Below, one piece after another: positions 11,845 through 26,465 of a DNA stretch of 64,000 nt. The DNA comes from Brevipalpus yothersi (Eukaryota > Arthropoda > Arachnida > Trombidiformes > Tenuipalpidae): NCBI GenBank assembly GCA_003956705.1, contig QZCP01000015.1, forward strand, positions 62,001 through 126,000, in the 5' to 3' direction. The translations under genes and the position numbers were made by a program. Numbering within the stretch: position 1 is the stretch's first letter; each line of letters opens with the position of its first letter. The notes under the pieces were generated by a model. The model worked only from the letters and a program-made list of their open reading frames with translations. It ran no database searches and was not told the DNA's origin.

Positions 11845-13249
11845 ATGATTGATTTATTGAAATTTTCATCATTACTATTGTGTATTCTGCTGCCAAAGAG
11901 TACATATTGTGGTGTCAAACGATGTCCCCAAGATCCAGATGAAAATAGATCCACAATTGAGTTGATTGAATCTCGTGGCTTCAAATCTGAAGTCCATACA
12001 GTCATAACCAAAGATGATTACATGCTAATAGTCCATCGTATTGTCAATCCTCTGTGTCAAGACCAAAGAAAGCCACCAGTTCTACTTCAACATGGTATCT
12101 TGTCATCATCTGCCGATTGGGTTATCAATTCACCGGGCGGAGGTCTCAACGATGGACCCAATGTCAATGATTCGGGTAACAATTTGGGATTTTTGTTGAG
12201 CAAGGCATGCTATGATGTGTGGATGGCCAATTCTCGAGGCAATATTTACTCTTCCCGACATCGTCATATCAACATTAAGAGTTCAGATTTTTGGAAATTT
12301 TCATTCGATGAAATGGCACAATATGATCAGCCGGCATTTATTGATTACATTCTGAATGCCACAGGGTTTGATCATCTGAGTTATGTTGGACATTCTCAAG
12401 GAACAACCCAAATGTTTGCTCTACTCTCAAATAGTTCCGAATATTCGTCGAAAATAAAACCCTTCATCGCTCTGGCTCCAGTGGCTATGCTTGGGAACAC
12501 AAAATCGGAACTATTGAGAGCTGCCACTGAAGTACCATTCTTGGATTACTATCTACACGATCATCCAGGACCATTTATATTATCTGATCATGATATTCAT
12601 CTGTTATCGAAACTATTTTGTCAACATGAGCTGGATGTGATTTGTTTGAATTTCATCTTTCTTCTCTCCGGTTATGATGAGCCGATGATTAATCGCACAA
12701 GATTGCAAGTATACTATCAACATACTCCAGCAGGCACATCAAATTGGGCAATTTTACATTATCTTCAATTGGTGAGATCCAAAAAGTTTGCCAAAATGGA
12801 TTTTGGAAAAGAAAAAAATCTCATCAAATATGGACAGGTGAGAAATAGCGCCAAATTGCATCATAGAATAAGTTGATTATCTGATATTTCCTTCTATTTA
12901 CCCAGGCAATTCCACCAGATTATCCATTGGATAAAATCACAAATCAACATATTGCATTGATATATGGTCTGGGAGATTGGTTAGCCGATTCAAAAGATGT
13001 TAAATTACTGAAAAATTCATTAAAAGGTGAGATATTTACTTGTCAAAAGGATAAAAAATCTTAAAAATTCATGAGCCTCTGAACATGAAACTTTTCATTT
13101 AAATTCTTGTTTCAGTTCCTTTAATCGATGACTATGCCTTACCATTCCCAAAATGGAATCATGTTGACTTTTTGTGGGCAAAATCTTCTGGTGAATATGT
13201 GAATAAGAGAATACTTGGTATCCTATCCAAGTATTGGCCATCGAACTGA
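11845..13249 (+). CDS. Secreted or lysosomal acid lipase (alpha/beta hydrolase, gastric lipase family)
   Basis: Three exons (11845-12837, 12906-13026, 13116-13249) give 415 residues. The ATG at 11845 is preferred because it leads directly into a signal peptide (MIDLLKFSSLLLCILLP). The family lid and N-terminal motif is present (VITKDDYMLIVHRI, LLQHGILSSSADW). The nucleophile elbow GHSQG gives Ser184, GLGDWLAD gives the acid Asp355, and KWNHVDFLW gives His387, so the triad is complete. ANSRGN upstream of the elbow is also typical. The length matches the 370-420 residue family range. These enzymes hydrolyse triacylglycerols and sterol esters in lysosomes or the gut lumen; which applies here cannot be decided. 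Several N-glycosylation sequons are present. Confidence 0.93.
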
Positions 13250-13757
13250 TCTTGTATCAGAAAATTGAAACCCACATTGAAGCTCAAAATTTTTCTCCCA
13301 GATAAAAAGAAAAGATAAATATTTTCTATGCTCAGAAATTTTTAAATTAAAAATGTACACATTCATTATCCAAGAGTTCCAATGAATGTTTGCCATTATT
13401 TTGTCTCACTCCAAAAGAGAGAGAGAGAGCGAAAAAAATTAACGCATGAAGATGTTCCAAAAATTGGATCAGATTCAAAAACAACCGTTCAGTAGGAACG
13501 AGATAGTAGCCCAAAATAGGGTTCCATGATACAAGGCGAATGAAGGTGAACTTAGCATGGAAAACATCTCATGATGATGTGATGATGGCTGGGAAAGGAA
13601 CAAAAAAATGCATACATACTTGAACATAATTTTAGATATGTGTACCCGAAAAAAGTGTTGATATCTAACCATTAATTGTTCCCCTGGTTGTTGAGTGATT
13701 TTGTTTCATTTGATTTGATTATTTATCTGTGATTCATTTGGCTCAAGAGTGTTCACA
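13250..13757. other. Intergenic region
   Basis: The lipase 3' flank is followed by a short GAGAGA tract and the 5' flank of the next gene. No coding signal is seen. Confidence 0.45.
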
Positions 13758-15325
13758 ATGTCCAGTGGATTCATTACAAGTGAGAGAAGCTTAGATTTTG
13801 ATGGAGAAGATTCCATGGATGAAGATATGGTTTTGGAAGATATGGAAACAACCAGTGAAGATGATGGAGGAAAACGTAAAAAAGTTCCAATCATTAAATC
13901 CAAAACAGGTAGAGATGATGTACGAATAGATCGATCTGGTGATGAATCCAAAACCGAAGATAAAAGTGATGAACGTTCTTTGAGTCGAAATTCAAAGCGT
14001 AAAAAGAAGCGTAAAGAGAAGGAAAAGGAAAAAGACAAGCAGCAAGAGAAAGTCAAGATTAAAGAGGTTGATAATCGTAAAACAAAAAATCCATCCAAAG
14101 ATGATGAATCAAAAGAAATGATTGTGACGAAGAGAAAAGATCAACCAAAGCCTAGCAAATCAGCTATCAAGATGAAAAATTCTGATCAAATATCGATACC
14201 TGAATTGGACCTCAATTTGGATGATGAATATTCGGATGGTCGAAATCGAATGGGATGTTGCATGAAATTGATGATCATCATTCTTCTGTTCGCTCTTGGT
14301 TTGAGTTTTGCATGGTTATGGGAAAGTGGTGCTGTCCTTGACCTGGTTCCCAAGTGGCCCATGGATATTGAGGGTGAAACAAGCTCCGAAATTCCATCTC
14401 CACATATCGAATCAATGACTACTGGATCACCAGAAGCTAGTCCAGAAACCGTCAGTCAAGGATGGCTTGATCAATTTGGAGAAGACAATTTGATCATGAA
14501 ACAAGAGGAGCAAAACATGTATCAACAGTCTGCTCCAATTGAACCTGATTCAGCTCAATTATCACCAGAAACACAGCATTTGACTTCTCCACCTTCACCG
14601 CCACCTCCATCCATGCCACCTCATCAAGCACCACCGATGGAAGAGCAACGAGTTGAGAGAGCAGATATTATGCCAGATATTTCAGGTAAGATAGATATAC
14701 AATACATATTGTATCATGAATAGGGTACGCCATGTTAGAGCCTTGTTTCAAAATATCTGATTGAAATCCGTATAAAGTACAGTGTAGTTGTAGAAAAGGG
14801 TTGAAAAATTGGGAAGTTTCTCCGAAAATCCAAAACTCAAAAATATTTTGGAAATTAGTACTAATTTTGATGATGTTTCTTTGCTCAGTTGAAACGATGA
14901 TACCATCTCAAAGCCAAATAAATTCTCCACCAGAGACGATGACAACCCAGGCGAGTCCTGTTCAAAGTCCACCTCCGCAGCCAGATATCATGGATCAAAA
15001 TATAAGAAAAGATGAAGCCATGCATTCGTATCACCAGTATTTGGAAGAAGAAAGAATACTTCAGGCACGAGAATATATGGACAATCTGGCAAGAGAGGAG
15101 AACATGAGAATGTATGGTATACAGCCGGAAGTTCCACAAGCTCCCGATAATCAGATGAAAAATGACAATTGTAATCGAGAGACTGGTGAAGGCTGTGGGT
15201 CAGAGATCAATTCGGCAACCAATCAAGAAACATCACAACCCAAAGAATCTCCTCCTCAGAATAGTGATTCTTTTGATGGTAGCCAAGAGATGCCGAAAAT
15301 GCAAGAGGACTTTTATTTTTGGTGA
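13758..15325 (+). CDS. Unrecognised single-pass membrane protein with charged N-terminal region
   Basis: Two exons (13758-14685 and 14889-15325) join at phase 1 to give 454 residues. I do not recognise a family. The first about 160 residues are acidic and then very Lys/Glu/Arg-rich, with runs such as KRKKKRKEKEKEKD, and are probably disordered. A transmembrane helix lies at about 168-190 (CCMKLMIIILLFALGLSFAWLW), preceded by Arg and a Cys pair that might be palmitoylated, which predicts a cytosolic N-terminus. The remainder is Pro/Ser/Gln-rich, with PPSPPPPSMPPHQAPP, then a charged helical stretch (YHQYLEEERILQAREYMD). The layout recalls junctin, triadin or aspartyl-hydroxylase stalks, but there the charged part is luminal, so I do not assign it. 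The reading frame is long and the intron sites are canonical. Confidence 0.75.
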
Positions 15326-18854
<3,529 letters not shown>

Positions 18855-19840
18855 ATGATGATGACCACAAATAAAGTGAATTTGGTCTTTATTTATATCA
18901 TCTCGATATGGTTAATAAATTTCTGCTCTACTCTAAACGCCAAAGAGCGTATATGGGATTGTAGGTGAGTTACATAAGTGAGGGAGGAACCAAAATTAGA
19001 TTAGTCTCAAGATACTTTGTGTTTTGTAGGTGTTTTACTTTGCTTGTAACCTTTTCTGAGCCTTTTTCTTTGGAAATAGAATCAGAATAGACTGATCGTG
19101 CCATAAAAATTCTCATTTCGATGAGATTTGTTCTTTGGCTCAATTTAGTTGCAGCAATTTTCGTTTTGGGTAGAATTCTCTCCCGAAAACCATGCAATCT
19201 TTACTCTTTAACAAATATTCTTCAATACAATCTGAACTCAATTTTCGGTGAGAAGAGATATATTTTTTCATATTCTTCTCTATTTTACCCATATTGAATA
19301 CATTATACCAGACGATATCCATACGCACCAGGATGTAGAGGTGTTACAGCTAAAAGATCGAATGGTTATGTTATATCACCTCCACAAGCTGAGCCCCGAG
19401 AGTAAGTAGATGATTTTATTCTGTTTTGGAGAAAAATTTTTGGTGATTCTAGCCTATTTGTGGAATCTAATAGTCATATTTTCTCCCTCAACAATACGTT
19501 TATGATAACCTCAGCATTCGATCTAATGATGATAAATCAGCTATAAAACCAGAAGATTCTGAATTTCTATCTGAATATGGAGTTCAAATAAAGAAAATCG
19601 TCCTTCCTGGATTCTTGGTTATTGGAGATATTGAGAGGCTACCAGAAGTTCGAGCATTCAGAGAGGTGAGCATTTTGGATTGAACAATGTTTCCAGAACT
19701 CTTGTTTTGAGTTCTTTGACCATCAAGTATTGAATTTTTTTCCTTTTTTCAAGCCATCAATGCGAATATTCAAGGGAAATAGATTACTACAAATGCTCAT
19801 GGATGATCTAGTCAATGATCAAAACGCTGAAAAAGATTAG
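18855..19840 (+). CDS. Elevenin neuropeptide precursor 1
   Basis: Four short exons (18855-18964, 19312-19401, 19515-19665, 19754-19840) join in phase to 145 residues. Residues 1-29 are a signal peptide (VNLVFIYIISIWLINFCSTLNA). The peptide at 30-50 contains DCRRYPYAPGCRGVTA and ends at the dibasic cleavage site KR (51-52). This matches elevenin: two cysteines nine residues apart forming a ring, an AP-x-CRGV core and a non-amidated Ala before KR. The rest of the precursor (SNGYVISPPQAEPRE, then an acidic tail) has no second peptide. Elevenin, first known from the Aplysia neuron L11, is released by neurosecretory cells and signals through a G-protein-coupled receptor; its role in mites is unclear. 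A second precursor lies on the opposite strand at 21648-22481. The signal peptide, phase agreement at all three joins and core motif make the call strong. Confidence 0.9.
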
Positions 19841-21647
19841 CTAAATGTTAATGAATCAATGAATCACCAATAAAAATACTGTTAACTGATTTTTTTCCAC
19901 AATTGTCTCTATTCATTGTGATTTAATCCACCACTACACTTTGATCGATGAATCAAAGTTCTTTTTTGTCTCAAACATACTAATAATTGAATTGCTATTT
20001 CTATCTTGAAGTGAAAATTTGATTGATTGATAAATAAAAATCTTCATTCTCATATATTGTTCGTCTCATATATGCTTATTCCTTTGAAAACCTCAATAGC
20101 AATAGGTAAGTTGAAATCTCCACAATGTTTCGAACAAAAAACCAAAATTAGATGCTTTCATTCACGTTTAACGGTAATAGTGTGTATCCGGTAATTTTTT
20201 TGGTACTCATTCTATTGGCTTGAATCCATATTTTTTTTCATCAGCTAATAACAGCAAGTTATAGCAATTCTGATGAATCGTTTACCAATAAATTGAAGAT
20301 TTTCTTTGTCCAACAGAGATCATTCATCAATCTTTCTCATTTTCAGATGGGTTGATTGGACAAAGATTCTCATGAAATCAAAAAGGTGATAACAATCACT
20401 CATACTACTTAGAGCTCTTGTTGTGGCTGATACGTAAGATATATAAATTCTCATGAAAATACATCAACATTAACAATCAGATACTGAGAGAAGAATCGAG
20501 AATATTTTCAAAAACGGTGTATTCATGTTGAAACCTACACAAATCTGATATATTTTGCCAACTCTTTTTCTCATCGGTTCAACCTTCCACAAAGCCTTCC
20601 ACAAATTTACTCTCAAAGGAAGCATGCCAGATACTGTTAGATAACTTCCGGAGCTAGATAAGTATTCTGGAGAAGAATGCGTGAGTAACAAGGCCTATAC
20701 CTGATGGTGAAGGGTAGAAGGTGTTGTATTTGCTCTTCAAAATGTTCAGGAAATTGGTAAGCTTCGCAATCGTAGTAAAATCTATTAGATGAGGCAGTCG
20801 AAACTCGACAGTTTTATTGATAAATATTGAATTGTAAAACCTCTCGACACCAATATGAGCTCATTTAAATTTCTCCCAGATCCCACAATCTGGACTTTGA
20901 TTTATGAATGCGTACATATATTTATACTCTAAATTTTGGGAAGTGAACAGAATTTTCATCTGTATTTCGCGTGATATGTGGGATTTCATTACGACAACTT
21001 GATGGATGAACTGGAAAAATAATCTTCCAAGCCATTCTCACGGTACATAGATTTATCGAAATTTATAGCCAATCTCGACAAAAGTTGACGACAAATGAGA
21101 AGATATGTGAATTCTGCAAAACTTTTCTTTATTTATTCATTAGATGATATCTGATCACAACAATACAACTTGAAATGCTGTGGAATTGAAGAAGAAGAAG
21201 TAGAAGGGAAAAAACTTTCATTTTTTTAAGGATACACACTGATATTCCCAGGCAAATGAGTAAGGATTAATGAAATTTTCTGAGTCGAGAATCATTTAAA
21301 TAGATTGACAACTCATTTAAGGTGAGGATATTAGATAATTATCATCAGAACAATCGACTTTTTCCGATCGAAATCGCTTCCGTTCTTTTGATCTTTTCCA
21401 ATCCATTCTTTCAGCACGCAGTTACTATATTCATTTTAGGTATTTATTTTGTCTTCAATAAAGTAAGGTAATAGAACAACATGCTACAATAGTGATGATA
21501 AGAGAGATACATGAAAATGAAGCTTGTGAGAACAAAATGTTAATTTGTGATGTCATATTCTCTCTCTCAATGAAAGGTTTTCCTCCGATTTTCCTTCACG
21601 TTCTGAAGGTATGTGTGTAAGCTCGAATGTTGAAATCGAAATGCCGA
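19841..21647. other. Intergenic region between the two convergent elevenin genes
   Basis: This 1.8 kb region contains the two 3' flanks, with AATAAA just after the first gene near 19870. AT-rich DNA follows, with no exon that I can support. Confidence 0.4.
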
Positions 21648-22481
21648 TCATGATGATGATGGTGATGATTCCATCTGATGAACCTTATTTGTATTCATTT
21701 TCTGCTGAATTATTGGGCCCCATTCCATTGTATCATCGTGTGAAGGGCCGGTAAAGAAAAGCTTCTTCATCATTTTCACATAATTTGGATTCATCCAATT
21801 TGCCAGATTCTCTTGATTGCTCATACTTCTGAGGGAGGCGAGTTACATTGGGGGACAAGGAATGAAGAATCATATAAGTATTCAGGCTTAATATATCTTA
21901 TTGAGATACTTCTGTTCATTTCTATTGTCTACATCTATTTGTGGTATTTTCTACCAGCTAGACATTGAATAAATTTCATTTTTGCGTGGAAAAGCATCTT
22001 TAGTGGAATATGTTCTCATTTTGCGATTGATTACTTTGAATCATGGACATTTGACATCATTAGATCGACTGAGAATTTTCAAGATATCAGAAAATGAGAT
22101 TTTCATGCTTCCATTTTTTTCTACGGAACACTTATGAGACATCTGAATTGCCTAGAATACAATATCAACAAAATATATATATTTCTCACCTCAATGGCGC
22201 TGAAGAATACTCATCCGATTGATCATCAAGTATTCTTTTTGCAATAACACCTCGACATGTTGGAGCGAATACAAATTTACTATGGAGATGAGTAGGTGAT
22301 TAAAAATTAATTTGAAGGTTGAATCATGTGCATTTTAAGGAAGAAGTTATGAGTGTCAAATTTTTGACAAATGTATGACATTGAAAATTTGAAATGATAC
22401 TTACGAGCAATCAACTGGAGACATTATCACTGAAGATATGTTGGCAGATAGAAACAAGCCACAAATTAGAATATTGATCAT
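21648..22481 (-). CDS. Elevenin neuropeptide precursor 2
   Basis: Three exons on the minus strand (22481-22405, 22279-22190, 21828-21648) join in phase to 115 residues. A signal peptide occupies about residues 1-18 (INILICGLFLSANISS). The elevenin core follows as VDCSKFVFAPTCRGVIA at 23-39, with the cleavage site KR at 40-41. The Cys spacing and AP-x-CRGV core are the same as in precursor 1. FVFAP fits the commoner elevenin form better than YPYAP of precursor 1. The intron after the first Cys falls at the same place and phase in both genes (codon after Cys split 2+1), which supports common descent. The remainder (SMSNQENLANWMNPNYVKMM, then a Ser-rich end) carries no second cleavable peptide. 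The gene is transcribed convergently toward elevenin 1. Confidence 0.9.
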
Positions 22482-23242
22482 GCATGAACGAATAGAATAT
22501 CTAGTTAGATATGAAGCAAGATTTGAGCCCATATTTATTTTATTTCACTTTTTTCAAATATTTTCAGATATACAAACACAATCAGAGGGATAACAATAAT
22601 CTCGCTCAAAAACTCTTGAAGCACTTTTTTCAACACAAATTTATCTACTGGAACAGCATTCAGATAAGATATTCTTGCCCTCTAAACAAAATTCTGTATA
22701 TGAGCAGGATATTCTTTGTCGATTCTTCCTTGTATACTCTTTTTCAGTATTTTTCTTGCAACTGCGCTACTGGTGAAGTATGGTCGTATATGAGTATAGG
22801 TCAAATGGTGTAGAGTATATGAATGATTTTTACTTTAATGATGACGATATTCGTGGTGTCAGCTCATATCATCTCTCCATGGTGCATGTATGTATCTTGG
22901 TATACTTGTATGGTGTGTATCATGATCATCAAGGCGAATGAAAAATATGCGCAACAGTATATATATACAGTTTTTTAAATTCGGAACAAAGCAACAGATC
23001 CTCTCTCTCTCTCTCCCTTTCTTTCTTTTTCTCTTCTTATATATCCAAGATGAGAATCAAAAATCGTGGTAAATAATGGCGTCTTTAAAGTTAACACACA
23101 TTGAGAATAGAACAGCAGAATACAATTTTTACTTTTTTCTCGACCAAACCATGCATGCATCGCTACTTGTGGTTATGGTAAGATGTGTTCATTAATAGAC
23201 ATGGAATATTCATCACCATAGAATGAGCAAAAGAGAGAAGAG

Positions 23243-23305
<63 letters not shown>

Positions 23306-23783
23306 TCATCTCTTCAGGGGAAAAATGCTTTTACTTTGGTTGAAAATTCAAGATGCTGAATGGAAAGGGAAAAAAATCGGACCAAATACATGTATCTCTC
23401 ATGAACCCTAAAATTGTTCTCTTTCTCTTCTTGAGGGCTCTTTTGAGAGATCTTGGAATACTTCCCAAAGATAGGCACTGAAGATCTAGAACTTTTGGTT
23501 GCACCTTAATCTTGTTTTAATTGATAGATTTTCTGATATCATAGCTCGTCAGATTGGCAATGAATCCTTCAAGTGTTTATCTATCACAAGATGTTCACCG
23601 TAATCGAGGACATTTTTCTTCTTAACCAAGACAAAAGCAAACTCATTAAGTCAATCAAATGAACCGCTTTTTTCCCTTCTAATCTTAACATTAACCAAAG
23701 TTAAAGATAATCATGTTCTACTTTCTAGTATCATTCTTCATCCATCCATTCAGTTGATTCAGTTTTATTCGATTCATTTGACT
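22482..23783. other. Divergent intergenic region
   Basis: The 5' flanks of elevenin 2 (-) and the cyclotransferase (+) meet here. A GA microsatellite (23245-23301) and a short CT tract near 23003 are present. No coding exon is seen. Confidence 0.4.
23245..23301. repeat. (GA)n microsatellite
   Basis: A pure GA array of about 57 bases, preceded by a degenerate GA-rich leader. Confidence 0.95.
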
Positions 23784-24260
23784 ATGTCTCTGGAAGGGTG
23801 TTTAAAGCATTGTGTTTTCGTTTATGGTACACTTAAGAGAGGACAACCGAATAACATTTATCTTACCAATCAAACTCTTGGCAAAGCGAAATTTATGGGC
23901 CATGCAGTTTGCTTGGAACGTCGACCATTAGTGATTTACTCTCAATATAATATTCCTTTTCTACTCGATTGTCCTGGGACAGGTGAAACAGTGGAAGGAG
24001 AAGTGTATCAAGTAGATGATCAAATGTTAAAATGGATGGACGATTTTGAAGAGCATCCCACATATTATTTGAGAAGTAAAATTCAAGTTAAAATGTTACA
24101 AGATAATCCAAATGAAATTCGAGAAGTATGGACTTATATACTGCCTAAGTATCATGAGAAGATGCTCAAATTGCCTTTCATCAAATGCTATGATACTAAT
24201 GGTGACCATGGAATGCCTTACGTTGAAAGTGAGGAAACTCGAAGTTTGCCCGATAACTGA
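23784..24260 (+). CDS. GGACT: Gamma-glutamylamine cyclotransferase-like protein (AIG2/Tina-1 family)
   Basis: A single exon of 158 residues starts at ATG 23784, with no intron. VFVYGTLKRGQPN (11-23) is the substrate-binding loop of the gamma-glutamylcyclotransferase fold. NIPFLLDCPGTGETVEGEVYQ is next, then the catalytic glutamate in DDFEEHP (Glu89, equivalent to human Glu82). GGACT releases 5-oxoproline from gamma-glutamyl-epsilon-lysine, which arises from proteolysis of transglutaminase cross-links. The length is close to the 150-residue family norm. A decayed copy lies at 25750-26185, on the far side of the dioxygenase gene. Confidence 0.92.
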   Translation: MSLEGCLKHCVFVYGTLKRGQPNNIYLTNQTLGKAKFMGHAVCLERRPLVIYSQYNIPFLLDCPGTGETVEGEVYQVDDQMLKWMDDFEEHPTYYLRSKIQVKMLQDNPNEIREVWTYILPKYHEKMLKLPFIKCYDTNGDHGMPYVESEETRSLPDN

Positions 24261-24709
24261 TTTATGGACATGAACTTTGAGTTTTCTTTTCTATTGTTTC
24301 TTTTTTCACCCACAGAAAGCAAACGTCCTCCAGGAGCAACTAATGAAGTTCGTTTATCACTTTTAAGACCCTAATTATGGGTTTCCATCAACTAGTGGAC
24401 ATCATAATCCGTCAAATGAAATACAATTCTGATTTGAACAATTTGTAGGATTATGGTTGCCTCTAATTCCGATTTGGTTTCTGAATGTCTCTGTAGACCA
24501 GACATGCTTTTATGATTTGAAATCATAGGAAGAATTCATTGACCTATTTTAATTGTGTACATGTTTCTTTATTGAGCGCAATTTATTTCTGTTTGAATAA
24601 CGATTTTTCAGTCATATTGAAGAGAAGAAAGTAAAGACTAGAAATTTTTAAGAAAAACAATCGATAAGCAAGAGATAATTTGCTTTTTACCGATCATCAT
24701 CATATCCAC
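24261..24709. other. 3' flanks of convergent genes
   Basis: The stretch just after the cyclotransferase stop (to about 24400) is duplicated downstream of the decayed copy at 26040-26190, including an ACAGAAAGCAAA segment that looks like a splice acceptor but has no matching donor. No gene is seen. Confidence 0.45.
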
Positions 24710-25577
24710 TCAAGCCCACATTAAACGAGATTGATGAAATGGATCGATAACAACATCCATGATTCCAGTGAATCCTTCTTCCATACTAGTGGCAGAAATT
24801 GGTTTGAGATCGATTATACTTTTTTCACCATTAAAGTAACTGAATTCTCCGTCTTCTTCATTCTTCATACGTCTACTTTTAACTTGATTGTACGGTGGTA
24901 TAGAGTTTATCTGTGATATTATTTTTTCATCAAAGAAAACCTGACCAATATGAACCACATTGTCATTCAAATGAATTCGAAAATGAATATGAGGTGTTCT
25001 GCCACGATAATGGCCAGGAAAAAGGGTTTCAAAATTAACTGTTCCATTAGCATCACTGATTTGTGTTCCTCGTAAGAATCGACGTGGATCTCTTGGCATC
25101 ATTCTTTCGCGCCTTATCGGTGGCTTATCCATGAAACCTGAATATATACCTAACAAATATGAAAATCCAAGATTTAGTAAGATTCAAAAATGAATTTCAA
25201 AGATCGCAGGATTAAAAACCGCACATCTCAAACTCACCGGCATAATCAGGCTGCCATAGATAAAATTTAGCATTCGAGATGGGCTCACAAGTTCGATAAT
25301 CGATCACATTGAACTGTAATGACAATGGTATTCCTTCACGATCTTCGATAATATTTTCTCGTATCAAATCTTCTTCCACAAAGTAAGGCCCTTCACCGCA
25401 TTCAGGACTTAGTGAGCATTTTGCGTAACGTTTCACAAAAGATTGTGGACTTTCACTGGTACAAGATGAAGGAACGGTTGCCGAATCATTCGGATTTGGT
25501 GAACAGATATTTTCTCCATTACAACTAGACATTGCCAAAATCAAAACACAGAACAGCCCAGATAAATTGACATCCAT
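24710..25577 (-). CDS. Secreted intradiol ring-cleavage dioxygenase
   Basis: Two exons (25577-25238 and 25149-24710) join at phase 1 to 259 residues. Residues 1-20 are a signal peptide (VNLSGLFCVLILAMSSCNG). The non-haem Fe(III) ligands of intradiol dioxygenases are all present: Tyr116 in AGIYSGF, Tyr161 in FPGHYRGR, and His167 and His169 in TPHIHF. GPYFVEEDLIREN (63-75) is the usual N-terminal catalytic-domain motif. These enzymes open catechol-type aromatic rings between the two hydroxyl-bearing carbons. Secreted members in spider mites are known to cleave plant phenolics and are considered laterally acquired from fungi. The Tyr ligand codon lies just after the intron, which is a normal arthropod-size GT-AG intron, so the gene is adapted to its host. 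No N-terminal helical dimerisation domain of the bacterial enzymes is present. Confidence 0.95.
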
Positions 25578-25618
25578 CTTATCTGTTTTCGTTAAGATGG
25601 ATCTTCAACTGGATGATG

Positions 25619-25628
25619 TATATATTTT
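25619..25628 (-). promoter_or_regulatory. Possible TATA box of the dioxygenase gene
   Basis: AAAATATATA on the minus strand lies about 42-51 bases before the dioxygenase ATG. This would leave a 5' leader of roughly 15-25 bases. It is position and sequence based only. Confidence 0.35.
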
Positions 25629-25749
25629 TGATTCAGTTGAAGACTGTTGAACCACTTGAACGAGTTTAAATTTAGGTCGGCGTTCGCGTCATTATTTTAA
25701 GGTTGATGGCCTGATTTTAAGCTCTCCCGTTCAGCGAATTACAAGTATA

Positions 25750-26185
25750 TGAACAGTGTGATAGATCTTCACTCGATTTTCAGTAAATCAGAAAATCAAT
25801 GGGCATATGGAAATAGAGAGTTAAGTCAACGATCTAAATGGTCGAAAAAATTTGAAGATTATTCAGCATACTTTCTGAGGAGTAGATATTTCAAATTCTT
25901 ACTGCCAAAGGTAATCCAGGTGGAATTCAAGACTTTTGCACTTGAATACTGACCCAGCATCATGACTTAATACCTATTGCCATTCATCGAATGTCATGAT
26001 AGTCATGGGAATCATAGAACGCCTTTTGCTGGAAGTGAGATGAAACTCGAAGTTCATTAGACAATTTATTTATGGACTCGAACATCGAATTGTCCTCTCT
26101 TCTATTGCCTCTTTCTCTTACACAGAAAGCAAAAGTTTTCCAGGAGCTAAGGAAAAATTCCTTTGATCCCTTCAAGATCTAAATT
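25750..26185 (+). pseudogene. Decayed partial copy of the gamma-glutamylamine cyclotransferase gene
   Basis: The sequence aligns with the 3' half and 3' flank of the gene at 23784-24260. KWSKKFEDYSAYFLRS matches KWMDDFEEHPTYYLRS, and TTGCCATTCATCGAATG matches the codons for LPFIKC. The later stretch GAAACTCGAAGTT and the ACAGAAAGCAAA flank also match. The catalytic DDFEEHP has become KKFEDYS, a TGA stop follows FALEY at about 25952, and indels shift the frame afterwards. The N-terminal YGTLKRGQ motif is missing. The copied 3' flank shows a DNA-level duplication rather than a retrocopy. It lies just beyond the head of the dioxygenase gene, so the parent and the decayed copy flank that gene. 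Confidence 0.75.
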
Positions 26186-26465
26186 AGAGGATAAAATTTA
26201 CGAATGGACAACCCACAATCTAATCTTTCGCATCGAGTTCGATCTCTTTTCGGACAATCTATGAAACTTTACCAAGATGTTTGAAAAAGGCGCTCCAAAA
26301 GTCAGCTGCTTACACACATTCGAATGAATGTAACTTGTTTACTTTTTGAACTTATCGGTAAAGTTGACATAAAATTTGATTAAATTTAGAAAATTTACAC
26401 CTTATAATATATTGTTTCGGGTTGGTGAATTTGAGGTTTATTGATCTCGGTGAATAGAGTTGAAT

